Source: an uncultured Parabacteroides sp. (lineage in GTDB: Bacteria; Bacteroidota; Bacteroidia; Bacteroidales; Tannerellaceae). Taken from it: DNA of 34,425 nucleotides. The stretch lies in assembly GCA_949295065.1 (NCBI GenBank), contig CASFJQ010000031.1, positions 1 through 34,425 of the forward strand, in the 5' to 3' direction. This document shows positions 23,331-31,719 of this stretch, piece by piece. The notes under the pieces are model-generated. The model was not told where the DNA came from. It saw only the letters and a list, made by a program, of their open reading frames with translations, and ran no database searches. Made by a program: the position numbers and the translations under genes. How positions within the stretch are numbered: position 1 is the stretch's first letter; every line of letters starts with the position of its first letter.

Positions 23331-24671
23331 TTATAGAACCTTATTCCTCCAGTTTCCTTTCAACAAATATATAACACTGAACAGGAATAATCCTATATAA
23401 TATATTGTCTCCGTAAGGAAACACAATGAAACCGGAAGTTTCATCTTGAATGCTGCGATGAAAATAAACAATGTATAGAATACCAATGTCACAACTTCAA
23501 TAATAAAAGCCACCTTAGTATTTCCCGTTCCAATCAAACCATTGAATACGATATTAGCCATTGCCGCGATTGGCATAGCCAATGCTACTATAAAGAACGT
23601 GGAGACAGACGCTTCGACAAGTTCCATATCATTTGTATATATCGACAACACACTCTCGGGGAACAGACATAATGAACCGACCAAAACGACAGTTACACCA
23701 ACAGACAAATAAGTTATATGCCTTATTACAGGCAGGACATTGTCGGCACGGTCGGCACCCAGACAATTGCTCACCAATGTATTGGTTGTCATTGCCAGAG
23801 CATTTATCGGTATAAGCATCATAACATAAAGACTTCTCACAATATTTGCCACAGCAAGCGACCTCTGTCCCAAATGCTCAACAGCAATAAACAATATGAA
23901 ATATGTTGACAGAGATATGAAATATTGCAACATAGTAAACACAGAAATATTGAGCACTCTTTTCAGCAAGCCAACATCAAAGGAACGAAAACGAGACAAG
24001 CCATATTTTCCCGTATCAACAGTTAAACGAGTGTAAATAAAATAGAACAATATTGACACTGCCTCAGCAATGACAGATGCAATTGCAGCTCCTTCCAATC
24101 CTAGCTTCGGAAATCCAAAATTCCCGAATATCAGAAGATAATCCAGCACTATATTTGTTATTGCCATAACAATAGCATTCAATGTCAAAACCTTTGTCCG
24201 TGTTATTCCCACAAAGAACGCTCTGAACATCACACCAAGGAAGACAAAGAAAAATCCGATTACACGCCAGTTCAAGAATCTTACTGTGGCATTCCATATA
24301 TCATCAGAAGAAATCAACATCCGCATTATGTCTCCGGCAAACAATAAAGAGAAGCCAAACAGGAGAGCAGCCATAACAAGCAAAAAAGCACAGCCCTGAA
24401 TCATGACAGGACCGACTTCTGCATAATTCTTCTCCCCGTTCCTTCGTGCTATGAGAATTTGCGAACCGGTGCTGAAACCAAAAGCTATGGTGAAAACACA
24501 TATATAATACAAGCCGCCCATGGCTGAGGCTCCAAGTTCAACCTCGCCTACTCTGCCCAAGAAAGCTGTATCAGTAACATTGATAATATTCTGGGCAAGC
24601 AGGCCGAAAAAAATAGGATAACTGATATTCCAAATCTGCCTGTTTGTTATTACTCCACTTTCAGAAACCAT
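23331..24671 (-). CDS. MATE-family efflux transporter (second)
   Basis: A 446-residue MATE transporter of the DinF-like branch. The N-terminus NRQIWNISYPIFFGLLAQNI and INVTDTAFLGRVGEVELGA carry the family Asp in the first helix pair; the second half repeats the pattern (VLNISVFTMLQYFISLSTYF). About 12 membrane helices are apparent. It is not closely related to the MATE at 8881-10227. It would export a cationic compound or a metabolite using an ion gradient; the substrate is unknown. It faces the GH92 cluster across an inverted-repeat element, and a degenerate 22-bp-period array lies about 110 bases upstream of its start. Confidence 0.92.
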   Translation of the reverse strand: MVSESGVITNRQIWNISYPIFFGLLAQNIINVTDTAFLGRVGEVELGASAMGGLYYICVFTIAFGFSTGSQILIARRNGEKNYAEVGPVMIQGCAFLLVMAALLFGFSLLFAGDIMRMLISSDDIWNATVRFLNWRVIGFFFVFLGVMFRAFFVGITRTKVLTLNAIVMAITNIVLDYLLIFGNFGFPKLGLEGAAIASVIAEAVSILFYFIYTRLTVDTGKYGLSRFRSFDVGLLKRVLNISVFTMLQYFISLSTYFILFIAVEHLGQRSLAVANIVRSLYVMMLIPINALAMTTNTLVSNCLGADRADNVLPVIRHITYLSVGVTVVLVGSLCLFPESVLSIYTNDMELVEASVSTFFIVALAMPIAAMANIVFNGLIGTGNTKVAFIIEVVTLVFYTLFIFIAAFKMKLPVSLCFLTETIYYIGLFLFSVIYLLKGNWRNKVL

Positions 24672-24779
24672 ATAATCATTCCATTTAATTTGCAGTTACA
24701 ATGTCAAAATGACGGAATCCATATTTTCCCAACAAAATCAGCCTCACAAATCTTATCTTTTCAGCTTGAAAAATATATA

Positions 24780-24867
24780 CGGACGCATGTCAAATTGGGG
24801 TCGGAAGTAAACCAAAATATATACGGCCCCACGAAGACGTAGGTTCGGATGTATTTTCCATAGAAAA
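24780..24867. repeat. Degenerate array, four 22-bp units in CGG register
   Basis: Units begin exactly every 22 bases: CGGACGCATG (24780), CGGAAGTAAA (24802), CGGCCCCACG (24824) and CGGATGTATT (24846). Only the leading CGG(A) and, in part, the next six bases are shared. CGGAAGTAA also occurs in the array at 4660-4748. Confidence 0.55.
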
Positions 24868-24916
24868 TATGCGCATCAAAATCTCATTAAATATACAAAT
24901 ATCGCAAATAAAAAAC

Positions 24917-24961
24917 AAAGAGCAGGATAGCTTGATTGAAAACAAGTCTATCCTGCTCTTT
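24917..24961 (-). terminator. Intrinsic terminator of panC-panD
   Basis: AAAGAGCAGGATAG-CTTG (24917-24934) pairs with CAAG-t-CTATCCTGCTCTTT (24943-24961): 18 bp with one bulge. On the minus strand it is followed by GTTTTTTATTT. Confidence 0.85.
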
Positions 24962-24986
24962 GGAAAACTATCTGCAAATGTATAGT

Positions 24987-25340
24987 TTATTTTATCAATT
25001 TATTAGTAGCAGTATCTGGAAACACAACCGCAGGCTTGAATGTTTTGGCTTCTTCAAAATCCATCATTGCGTAAGACATGATAATTATGATATCGCCAGG
25101 CTGAGCTTTTCGGGCAGCCGCACCATTCAGACAAACCACTCCTGAACCCGGTTCTCCTTTGATAATATAAGTTTCAAAGCGTTCACCATTATTATTGTTT
25201 ACAATCGAAACCTTTTCATTAGGAATAAGATTTGCCGCTTCCAACAAATCGGCATCAATAGTTATACTGCCGATATAATTCAGATTAGCTTCAGTAACCG
25301 TTACACGGTGAATTTTTGATTTTACTACTTCAATAAACAT
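24987..25340 (-). CDS. panD: Aspartate 1-decarboxylase
   Basis: PanD makes beta-alanine from L-aspartate for pantothenate and CoA. The 117-residue proenzyme self-cleaves between Gly24 and Ser25 ([11 protein letters not shown]), giving the pyruvoyl group; both residues are in place. Other family marks are [16 protein letters not shown], and [20 protein letters not shown]. It is cytoplasmic and lies 92 bases after panC on the same strand, an arrangement usual in Bacteroidetes, with a strong terminator just beyond. Confidence 0.97.
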   Translation of the reverse strand: MFIEVVKSKIHRVTVTEANLNYIGSITIDADLLEAANLIPNEKVSIVNNNNGERFETYIIKGEPGSGVVCLNGAAARKAQPGDIIIIMSYAMMDFEEAKTFKPAVVFPDTATNKLIK

Positions 25341-25432
25341 GCTATATTATTATTTTAATTCGCAGATTTTATATATAACCGAAATGTCCTTGTTCAGATA
25401 GAGACACAACAGCTATTGATGTGAAACCATCA

Positions 25433-26272
25433 TCAATATTTAATATTATCAATCAGACGAACCTCTCCACAATATACTGTTATACAGCCAACAGGATAAT
25501 CAGTATCCTTCCAGTCCTTTATTGACTCCAGCGTATTTCCATCTACAATTTCGAAATACTCAACTTCCATATCCGGTTCTTGATTGATGGTGTTTACAAC
25601 AAAATCAATTACCTCTTGAACACCTTTTGCGGGTGCAAAGTTAGCACTTTCTTTTAATGTACGGGCAATAAGCGGAGCTTTTTGACGCAGTTCCGGTGTC
25701 AATCTTGTATTTCTGCTGCTCATAGCCAATCCGTCAGCCTCGCGAAGGATAGGACAATCATTGATTTTGACAGGCAATCCCAGTTGTTTCACCATAGCAC
25801 GGATAACTGCAATCTGCTGGAAATCTTTTTCACCGAAATAAGCATTGTCCGGTTCAACGATGTAAAACAATTTGCTAACCACCTGAGCCACGCCATTGAA
25901 ATGTCCGGGACGGCGTGCACCTTCCATCACCTGCATCACTTTGCCAAAATCAAACACACGTGTGTCTGGTTCCGGATACATTTCTTCAACTGACGGAGCA
26001 AAAACATAATCACATCCTGCAGCCTGAAGCAACTCACAGTCTTTCTCCAATGTACGCGGATAAGTTTCCAAATCCTTTTTGTCATTAAACTGTGTCGGAT
26101 TGACAAAAACACTGACCACACATATATCATTCTCGTCAACACAACGTTTAACCAGACTCAGGTGTCCGGCATGCAAGGCACCCATTGTAGGGACAAAGCC
26201 TATTCTTCTGTTATCCAGTCTTTCCTGTGCCAGATAACCTTTTAAATCTTGAATTTTACTTACTATTTTCAT
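25433..26272 (-). CDS. panC: Pantothenate synthetase
   Basis: PanC joins pantoate and beta-alanine with ATP, through pantoyl-adenylate. The 279-residue protein has the HIGH-type loop [10 protein letters not shown] (28-37), FVNPTQF, the YFGEKDFQQ pantoate/ATP region, and the KMSKS-like MSSRN. It is cytoplasmic. It starts the panC-panD unit and is divergent from the GT5-like gene, with about 100 bases between starts. Length and start match the family. Confidence 0.97.
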   Translation of the reverse strand: MKIVSKIQDLKGYLAQERLDNRRIGFVPTMGALHAGHLSLVKRCVDENDICVVSVFVNPTQFNDKKDLETYPRTLEKDCELLQAAGCDYVFAPSVEEMYPEPDTRVFDFGKVMQVMEGARRPGHFNGVAQVVSKLFYIVEPDNAYFGEKDFQQIAVIRAMVKQLGLPVKINDCPILREADGLAMSSRNTRLTPELRQKAPLIARTLKESANFAPAKGVQEVIDFVVNTINQEPDMEVEYFEIVDGNTLESIKDWKDTDYPVGCITVYCGEVRLIDNIKY

Positions 26273-26335
26273 CTTACAGATGCGTTTTGACGGTACAAAG
26301 CAAATAAATAATTACGTTAAATGAAAGAAATTGCT

Positions 26336-26343
26336 TATCTTTG
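26336..26343 (+). promoter_or_regulatory. -7 box of the GT5-like gene
   Basis: TATCTTTG matches TAnnTTTG, 29 bases before the ATG at 26372. Confidence 0.6.
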
Positions 26344-26371
26344 TAGCGTTTAAATTAAACTTAATAACAGA

Positions 26372-27190
26372 ATGGATGCAAAAAAAGTATTATTTATAGC
26401 ACAAGAAATAACACCTTACTTACCAGAATCAGAAATTGCAACAATTTGCCGCCAATTGCCACAGGGCATTCAGGAACGCGGAAGAGAAATCAGAACGTTC
26501 ATGCCTAAATTCGGAAACATCAACGAACGCCGCAATCAGTTGCACGAAGTAATTCGTCTTTCCGGTATGAATTTGATTATTGATGATACTGATCATCCAC
26601 TAATCATTAAGGTTGCGTCTATTCAAGCAGCTAGAATGCAGGTTTACTTTATCGACAACGACGACTTTTTCCAGAGAAAAAACACTATTTGCGATGATGA
26701 AGGAAATGAGTATGATGACAACGACGAACGTTCAATTTTCTACATCCGCGGTGTGTTGGAAACAGTAAAGAAACTTCGTTGGATTCCTGATGTTATTCAC
26801 TGTCACGGCTGGATGTCTGCGCTTACAGCTTTATATATTAAACGCATGTATGCAGACGATCCATGTTTGAAGAACGCAAAAGTTGTTTATTCAATTTACA
26901 ATGACGAGTTCAAGACTCCATTCAATGAAAACTTCGCCAAGAAGCTGAAAATGGACGGAGCAAAAGATTCTGATGTAAAATTGCTAAAAACTGACACAAG
27001 TTTCTTAGCCTTGACAAAATTAGCTATCGACATGTCTGATGGTGTAATTCAGGGAAGCGAAACAATACATCCTGAACTAACAGAATATATTGCATCTAAA
27101 AAGAAAAAATTGTTCTTGCCATATCAGAAACCTGATGTTTATATCGACGAGTTCAATAAATTCTATGATGCAGTTTTGGAAACTAAATAA
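26372..27190 (+). CDS. Degenerate glycogen/starch synthase N-domain (GT5-like) protein
   Basis: A 272-residue cytoplasmic protein resembling only the N-terminal Rossmann half of GT5 glycogen/starch synthases (normally about 470-490 residues). It keeps KKVLFIAQEITPYLPES, PDVIHCHGWMSAL (as PDxIHCHDWxxAL in GlgA) and the fold, but the C-terminal GT domain is missing. The ADP-glucose loop KxGGL is replaced by PESEIATICRQLP. It is therefore unlikely to be a transferase; a binding or regulatory role in glycogen metabolism is possible. It is followed 12 bases on by the DUF4270 lipoprotein gene, so the two are probably co-transcribed. From memory this divergent arrangement with panC is common in Bacteroides. 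Confidence 0.85.
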   Translation: MDAKKVLFIAQEITPYLPESEIATICRQLPQGIQERGREIRTFMPKFGNINERRNQLHEVIRLSGMNLIIDDTDHPLIIKVASIQAARMQVYFIDNDDFFQRKNTICDDEGNEYDDNDERSIFYIRGVLETVKKLRWIPDVIHCHGWMSALTALYIKRMYADDPCLKNAKVVYSIYNDEFKTPFNENFAKKLKMDGAKDSDVKLLKTDTSFLALTKLAIDMSDGVIQGSETIHPELTEYIASKKKKLFLPYQKPDVYIDEFNKFYDAVLETK

Positions 27191-27202
27191 TATAAAAGAA
27201 TC

Positions 27203-28579
27203 ATGAAAGTCAAGCTTTTAACACTTGGGATTGCTTTAGGAGCTGCGCTCCTCGGCAGTTGTGATGATGGAATTAGTCTGGTAGGACCAAGTATTCAGCC
27301 CGACAGAGACAAGATAAATGTTTTTCAAGATACGATTGAAATACAAGCCTATACGGTTTTGATGGATTCTATTTATGCAAAAACATCAAGTGCATTGCTA
27401 GGAGAATTTTATGACCCGACATACGGAAATCTGAAATCCGACTATGTTTGCCAGTTCTATTGTCCTGAAGAATATCAGTTCCAGCACACACCTTTGGATG
27501 AAAAGATTGACTCAATGGCTTTCCAAATCACTTATTCATCATGGGTTGGCGACTCTCTGGCTCCTATGCAGGCACAGATTTTCCAGGTTACTAAACCATT
27601 GGAAAGAAATTATTATACCAATGTTGACCCGATGGAATTCTGTGATATGAAAACTTTGTTGGGAACAAAAACTTATACTGCATATGATGTTTCCATTCCT
27701 GATTCTATCAGAAATATCACTGATACAAATGATGAGAACTATTATGTTCCTAAAGTAAGAGTCAGAATGCCGAAAGAATTAGGACAGAAATTCTATGAAG
27801 AATCTGTAAACAATCCTGCGACATTCAATTCTCAGGAAGCTTTCAACAATTTCTTCCCGGGACTATATGTCACAACTAACTACGGAACCGGAAACTTGCT
27901 TAACATCAGCCGCTCATCATTGTTTATTTATTACAGATATAAGACTAAGAGTTCTGCGACAAACAATGATACTATCATTTCGACTTATGAGCGCTTCAAC
28001 TCAACTACCGAAGTTATTCAGCTCAACAGTCTTAAGAACGGCAACTTGGAGCAGCTTTTGCAGCCAAATGACGAATATACATATATGAAAACACCGGCAG
28101 GTGTTTGCACTAAGCTGGAAATTCCGGTATCAGAGCTGAAAGATAAACTTGAAGGACGCATTATCAACAACCTTCCATTCAAAATGACAGCTTTGGCACA
28201 GGAAGAATGGGAATATACTTTGAGTGTTCCTACAAGCTTGTTGTTATTGCCTGAAGATTCAGTAAAAACTTTCTTTGAATCAGGAAAGATTCAGGACAGC
28301 CAGACTTCCTATGTTGGAGAATATACATCTGACGGAAGAACTTACGATTTCAAGAATATTTCCAGAGTGTTTGAAAAGCATTTGGAAAACAATCCGGACG
28401 AGCCGCTTCGCCTTCTTGTTATTCCGGTTGAAAACGTAACTGAAACTTCTAACAGTTATTATGACAGCAATACATATACAACTGCAATTAACAACTATAT
28501 GTCTCCTTCTGGTGTTAGGCTTAAGAAAGACAAAGAATCAAGAACATTGATTCTGACAAGCAGTAAATACAATGAATAA
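27203..28579 (+). CDS. DUF4270-family lipoprotein
   Basis: A 458-residue lipoprotein: signal KLLTLGIALGAALLGSC with Cys20 lipidated, and an early GISLVGPSIQPDRDKI segment. Composition and length fit DUF4270, a Bacteroidetes family of surface or outer-membrane lipoproteins without known function. Features such as FYDPTYGNLKSDYVCQFYCP and a C-terminal SGVRLKKDKESRTLIL are consistent with it. There are no catalytic motifs. It follows the GT5-like gene with a 12-base gap and ends at a clear terminator. Why an exported lipoprotein is paired with a cytoplasmic glycan-fold protein is unknown. Confidence 0.85.
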   Translation: MKVKLLTLGIALGAALLGSCDDGISLVGPSIQPDRDKINVFQDTIEIQAYTVLMDSIYAKTSSALLGEFYDPTYGNLKSDYVCQFYCPEEYQFQHTPLDEKIDSMAFQITYSSWVGDSLAPMQAQIFQVTKPLERNYYTNVDPMEFCDMKTLLGTKTYTAYDVSIPDSIRNITDTNDENYYVPKVRVRMPKELGQKFYEESVNNPATFNSQEAFNNFFPGLYVTTNYGTGNLLNISRSSLFIYYRYKTKSSATNNDTIISTYERFNSTTEVIQLNSLKNGNLEQLLQPNDEYTYMKTPAGVCTKLEIPVSELKDKLEGRIINNLPFKMTALAQEEWEYTLSVPTSLLLLPEDSVKTFFESGKIQDSQTSYVGEYTSDGRTYDFKNISRVFEKHLENNPDEPLRLLVIPVENVTETSNSYYDSNTYTTAINNYMSPSGVRLKKDKESRTLILTSSKYNE

Positions 28580-28586
28580 ATAATAT

Positions 28587-28618
28587 AAAGGTCTGAATCT
28601 CCCAAGGTTCAGACCTTT
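28587..28618 (+). terminator. Intrinsic terminator after the DUF4270 gene
   Basis: AAAGGTCTGAA (28587-28597) pairs with TTCAGACCTTT (28608-28618), 11 bp, loop TCTCCCAAGG, followed by TCTTG. Confidence 0.85.
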
Positions 28619-28666
28619 TCTTGTTAAAATAATTTCCTAAACTATTCTTCTAAAGTAAATTTTATT

Positions 28667-28674
28667 TATTTTTG
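28667..28674 (+). promoter_or_regulatory. -7 box of the His-rich protein / receptor genes
   Basis: TATTTTTG matches TAnnTTTG, 21 bases before the GTG start at 28695. Confidence 0.6.
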
Positions 28675-28694
28675 CGCCATAAGAGAAAAGTGTT

Positions 28695-29036
28695 GTGAAG
28701 ACTTACAGAAAGAAATATATCGTCTATCTTTTCTCACTGCTGTTTACATGGTATTACGGCAGTGTGATTCTCTTCACACACATACATATCAAAGATGGTG
28801 TTGCGATAAAACACTCTCACCCATTCAAGAATATTGAACATCACCATAAGACTCTTTCTGAGATAATATTCCTCCAGACATTATCCACTATCAATGTTGA
28901 GGACACTCAGAACGGAAGTCCGGATATTCAATGTTTCCTTAATCTTCTTACCAGAATAGTTGAGAAAAACGACTCTCATTCTTATTTGTTTTTCTTGACT
29001 TCAAACAATCTCAGAGCTCCTCCTTATACATTATAA
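28695..29036 (+). CDS. Small His-rich membrane-anchored protein, unknown function
   Basis: A 113-residue protein with an uncleaved-looking N-terminal hydrophobic segment (YIVYLFSLLFTWYYGSVILF) followed by His clusters: THIHI, KHSHPF and EHHHKT. The start is GTG (28695), which places the anchor directly at the N-terminus; no ATG is available. I know of similar small His-rich proteins next to TonB receptors in Bacteroidales but cannot name the family. The His clusters suggest metal binding in the periplasm. It precedes a TonB receptor whose plug holds a CxxC pair, so the two may serve one metal or metal-cofactor uptake system. That link is inference. Confidence 0.65.
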   Translation: MKTYRKKYIVYLFSLLFTWYYGSVILFTHIHIKDGVAIKHSHPFKNIEHHHKTLSEIIFLQTLSTINVEDTQNGSPDIQCFLNLLTRIVEKNDSHSYLFFLTSNNLRAPPYTL

Positions 29037-29099
29037 TATATTGACTTATATCCGGGGATTTAAATTTCCGCACAATTTTCTTTATCCTATAATCAAGCT

Positions 29100-29190
29100 G
29101 ATAAGATTACAGGAAGTCTGACGTATGTAGAATAATATATTATTCCTGTGCTACAAATATGAAATACGGACATATCTGTAGTATGAGAAA
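29100..29190 (+). promoter_or_regulatory. Structured leader upstream of the TonB receptor
   Basis: The 277-base gap holds two stems. ACAGGAA (29109-29115) pairs with TTCCTGT (29143-29149), and CTACAAATATG (29151-29161) pairs with CATATCTGTAG (29171-29181) with one mismatch, around a nine-base loop. No T-run follows. The conserved boxes of the cobalamin riboswitch are absent. It may be a regulatory leader or a processed 3' end of the preceding mRNA. Confidence 0.35.
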
Positions 29191-29313
29191 CTGTGTGCCA
29201 TATTTATCTTCATGCGGAAAATCTGCTGCGCATAATCGTCACCGGAAGATTTACAAAAACAACTTTATCATCTAACTGGAGGATAAAACAATTCCTCAAC
29301 AAAATATATTATA

Positions 29314-31617
29314 ATGAATAAGCTTATAAATATAACTATATGCTTGTGCATGCTATTGTTGTGCACAAAAGCGTTTGCCAACGAAGAGAATTATAATCTG
29401 AATCCTTCTGATGCAAACATTGTAGGTCATATCATTGACAAGAAATCCGGTGAACATCTTTCCTTCATAAACATATATCTGGAAGGAACAACCATAGGAA
29501 CAACTTCAGATGCAACAGGACACTATTTCCTAAAGAACCTTCCTGAAGGAAAATTCACCATTGTTGCAAAATCTCTTGGATATAAAACAGCGAAAAAAGA
29601 GATTAATCTGAAAAAAGGAAAAACAATTGAAGTAAACTTCGAAATTGAAGAAGATGCAGTTTCACTTGACGGCGTCGTTGTTTCGGCAAACAGAAATGAA
29701 ACAACGAGACGCATGGCGCCAACATTGGTGAATGTTTTGGATGCAAGAGTATTCGAAACTTCAAATGCAACTTCTCTTGCCGAAGGTTTGAATTTCCAGC
29801 CCGGAGTCCGAGTTGAGAACAACTGCCAGAACTGCGGTTTCCAGCAAGTGAGAATAAATGGTCTTGATGGTCCGTACACTCAGATTCTTATGGACAGCCG
29901 TCCTATTTTCAGTGCTTTGACGGGTGTTTATGGTTTGGAGCAGATTCCGGCTAATATGATTGAGCGTGTTGAAGTGATGCGCGGTGGCGGTTCTGCTTTG
30001 TTCGGTTCTTCTGCAATTGCTGGGACAATCAATATCATCACTAAAGAACCGATGAGAAATTCTGCACAGCTCTCACATTCTCTTACTCTGGTCGGCGGCT
30101 CAACACCGGACAATAATACTACTATTAACGCATCTTTGGTTACTGACGACCATAAGGCAGGATTATATGTATTCGGACAGAACAGACAGCGCGGACATTA
30201 TGATCACGATGGCGACGGCTTCTCTGAACTTGGAAAAATCAACGCAAAAACAATCGGTTTCCGCTCTTATCTGAAGACTAGCAATTATTCAAAGCTGACT
30301 TTCGAATATCACGGTATCAACGAATTTCGCCGCGGCGGTAATATGTTTGACAATCCGCCTCACGAAGCTGATATTGCTGAACAAACTGAACATAACATCA
30401 ATGGCGGCGGTTTGAAATATGATTTGTTCTCAAAAGACTACAAGCACAGAATGAATGTCTATACTTCAGCTCAACATACAAAGCGTGATAGTTATTACGG
30501 AACGAATCAGGATTTGAATGCTTATGGACAAACAACAGACATGACTTTGGTTTCGGGAGCACAATACAGCTATTCGGCAGACAAATGTTTATTTATGCCA
30601 GCAGAATTTACAGGTGGTCTGGAATATAGCTATGATGATTTGCAAGACAGAATGCCTGGTTATGACAGAGAAGTTAACCAGACAACTCACATCGCCAGCC
30701 TTTTCGCTCAGAACGAATGGAAAACCAAGAAATGGAGTTTCCTTATTGGTGGACGTTTGGACAAACATAATCTTATCAACCACGTTATATTCAGCCCGCG
30801 TGCCAATGTAAGATTCAATCCAAGCGAAAATATAAACTTCCGACTGGCTTATTCAAGCGGTTTTCGCGCTCCACAAGCTTTTGACGAAGACTTGCATATC
30901 GAAGCTGTCGGAGGAAATGTTGCCTTGATCGAGCTTGCCGACAATCTTAAGGAAGAGAAATCAAACAGTTTGAGTGCTTCTGTTGATTTCTATCACAGAT
31001 TTGGTCCGGTTCAGGTGAACTTCCTTGTAGAAGGATTCTATACTAATCTAAATAATGTATTTACTCTTGAAAAAACAGGAACTGACGACAAAGGCAATAT
31101 CATAATGGAAAGAAGAAACGGCTCAGGCGCTACAGTTGGCGGCGTAAACCTGGAAGGTAAAATGGCATATTCATGGATGCAGATCCAGGCAGGCGCAACA
31201 ATCCAGAGAAGCCGTTACAAGGAAGCTGAACAATGGAGTGACGATGTGGAAGCACAGAAAAAAATGTTCAGGACTCCGGATGTGTATGGTTACCTGACTT
31301 CAACTTTCACTCCGGTGAAAAGACTTTCTCTTGCTCTTACCGGAACATACACAGGAAGTATGCTTGTGCAGCACAACGCCGGATATATCGAAGCCGACCG
31401 CGACGATGAAACTCCGGATTTCCTTGACATGAGCGTAAAGGTTGCCTACGATATTCCTATCTATAAAAGCGTTACTTTACAGCTTAATGCAGGCGTAAAG
31501 AATATCTTCAACTCATATCAGAACGACTTCGATAAAGGAAAAGACCGCGACGCAGGATATATTTATGGTCCGGGATTGCCAAGAAGTTATTTCTTCGGCT
31601 GCAAGATCACTTATTAA
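29314..31617 (+). CDS. TonB-dependent outer-membrane receptor
   Basis: A 767-residue receptor. A signal peptide ends near KAFA/NEE. A carboxypeptidase-D-like regulatory domain (about 36-115, VGHIIDKKSGEHLSFINIYL) is followed by a plug (about 130-240) with the TonB-box-like LDGVVVSANR start, ENNCQNCGFQQVRINGLDGP and ERVEVMRGGGSALFGSSAIA. The rest is a 22-strand-type barrel ending in Phe/Tyr-rich strands (PRSYFFGCKITY). The NCQNCGF pair of Cys in the plug is characteristic of a receptor group I associate with metal or metal-cofactor uptake. No SusD partner follows, so glycan import is unlikely. It is energised by ExbB-ExbD-TonB, possibly the set at 13.2-15.3 kb. Confidence 0.92.
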   Translation: MNKLINITICLCMLLLCTKAFANEENYNLNPSDANIVGHIIDKKSGEHLSFINIYLEGTTIGTTSDATGHYFLKNLPEGKFTIVAKSLGYKTAKKEINLKKGKTIEVNFEIEEDAVSLDGVVVSANRNETTRRMAPTLVNVLDARVFETSNATSLAEGLNFQPGVRVENNCQNCGFQQVRINGLDGPYTQILMDSRPIFSALTGVYGLEQIPANMIERVEVMRGGGSALFGSSAIAGTINIITKEPMRNSAQLSHSLTLVGGSTPDNNTTINASLVTDDHKAGLYVFGQNRQRGHYDHDGDGFSELGKINAKTIGFRSYLKTSNYSKLTFEYHGINEFRRGGNMFDNPPHEADIAEQTEHNINGGGLKYDLFSKDYKHRMNVYTSAQHTKRDSYYGTNQDLNAYGQTTDMTLVSGAQYSYSADKCLFMPAEFTGGLEYSYDDLQDRMPGYDREVNQTTHIASLFAQNEWKTKKWSFLIGGRLDKHNLINHVIFSPRANVRFNPSENINFRLAYSSGFRAPQAFDEDLHIEAVGGNVALIELADNLKEEKSNSLSASVDFYHRFGPVQVNFLVEGFYTNLNNVFTLEKTGTDDKGNIIMERRNGSGATVGGVNLEGKMAYSWMQIQAGATIQRSRYKEAEQWSDDVEAQKKMFRTPDVYGYLTSTFTPVKRLSLALTGTYTGSMLVQHNAGYIEADRDDETPDFLDMSVKVAYDIPIYKSVTLQLNAGVKNIFNSYQNDFDKGKDRDAGYIYGPGLPRSYFFGCKITY

Positions 31618-31642
31618 CCTAAGTTTCGCAGTTATATAACAA

Positions 31643-31690
31643 AAAAACCTCCGGTAATAAATTGGGACAACCAATTATACCGGAGGTTTT
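31643..31690. terminator. Bidirectional terminator between the receptor and rng
   Basis: AAAACCTCCGGTAATAAATTGG pairs with CCAATTATACCGGAGGTTTT across a short loop, with a two-base bulge. A-run on the left and T-run on the right allow action on both strands; it separates convergent genes. Confidence 0.85.
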
Positions 31691-31719
31691 CTATTTCAAG
31701 TATAAGACTGACTGTAAAT

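Larger units (their letters stand above)
24672..24986. other. Intergenic region between panD and the second MATE gene
   Basis: No gene is seen. It holds the array at 24780-24867 and the panD terminator at 24917-24961. Confidence 0.6.

Noticed and set aside
29037-29313. Cobalamin riboswitch before the TonB receptor
   Set aside because: The conserved boxes, including GCCACTG, are not present.
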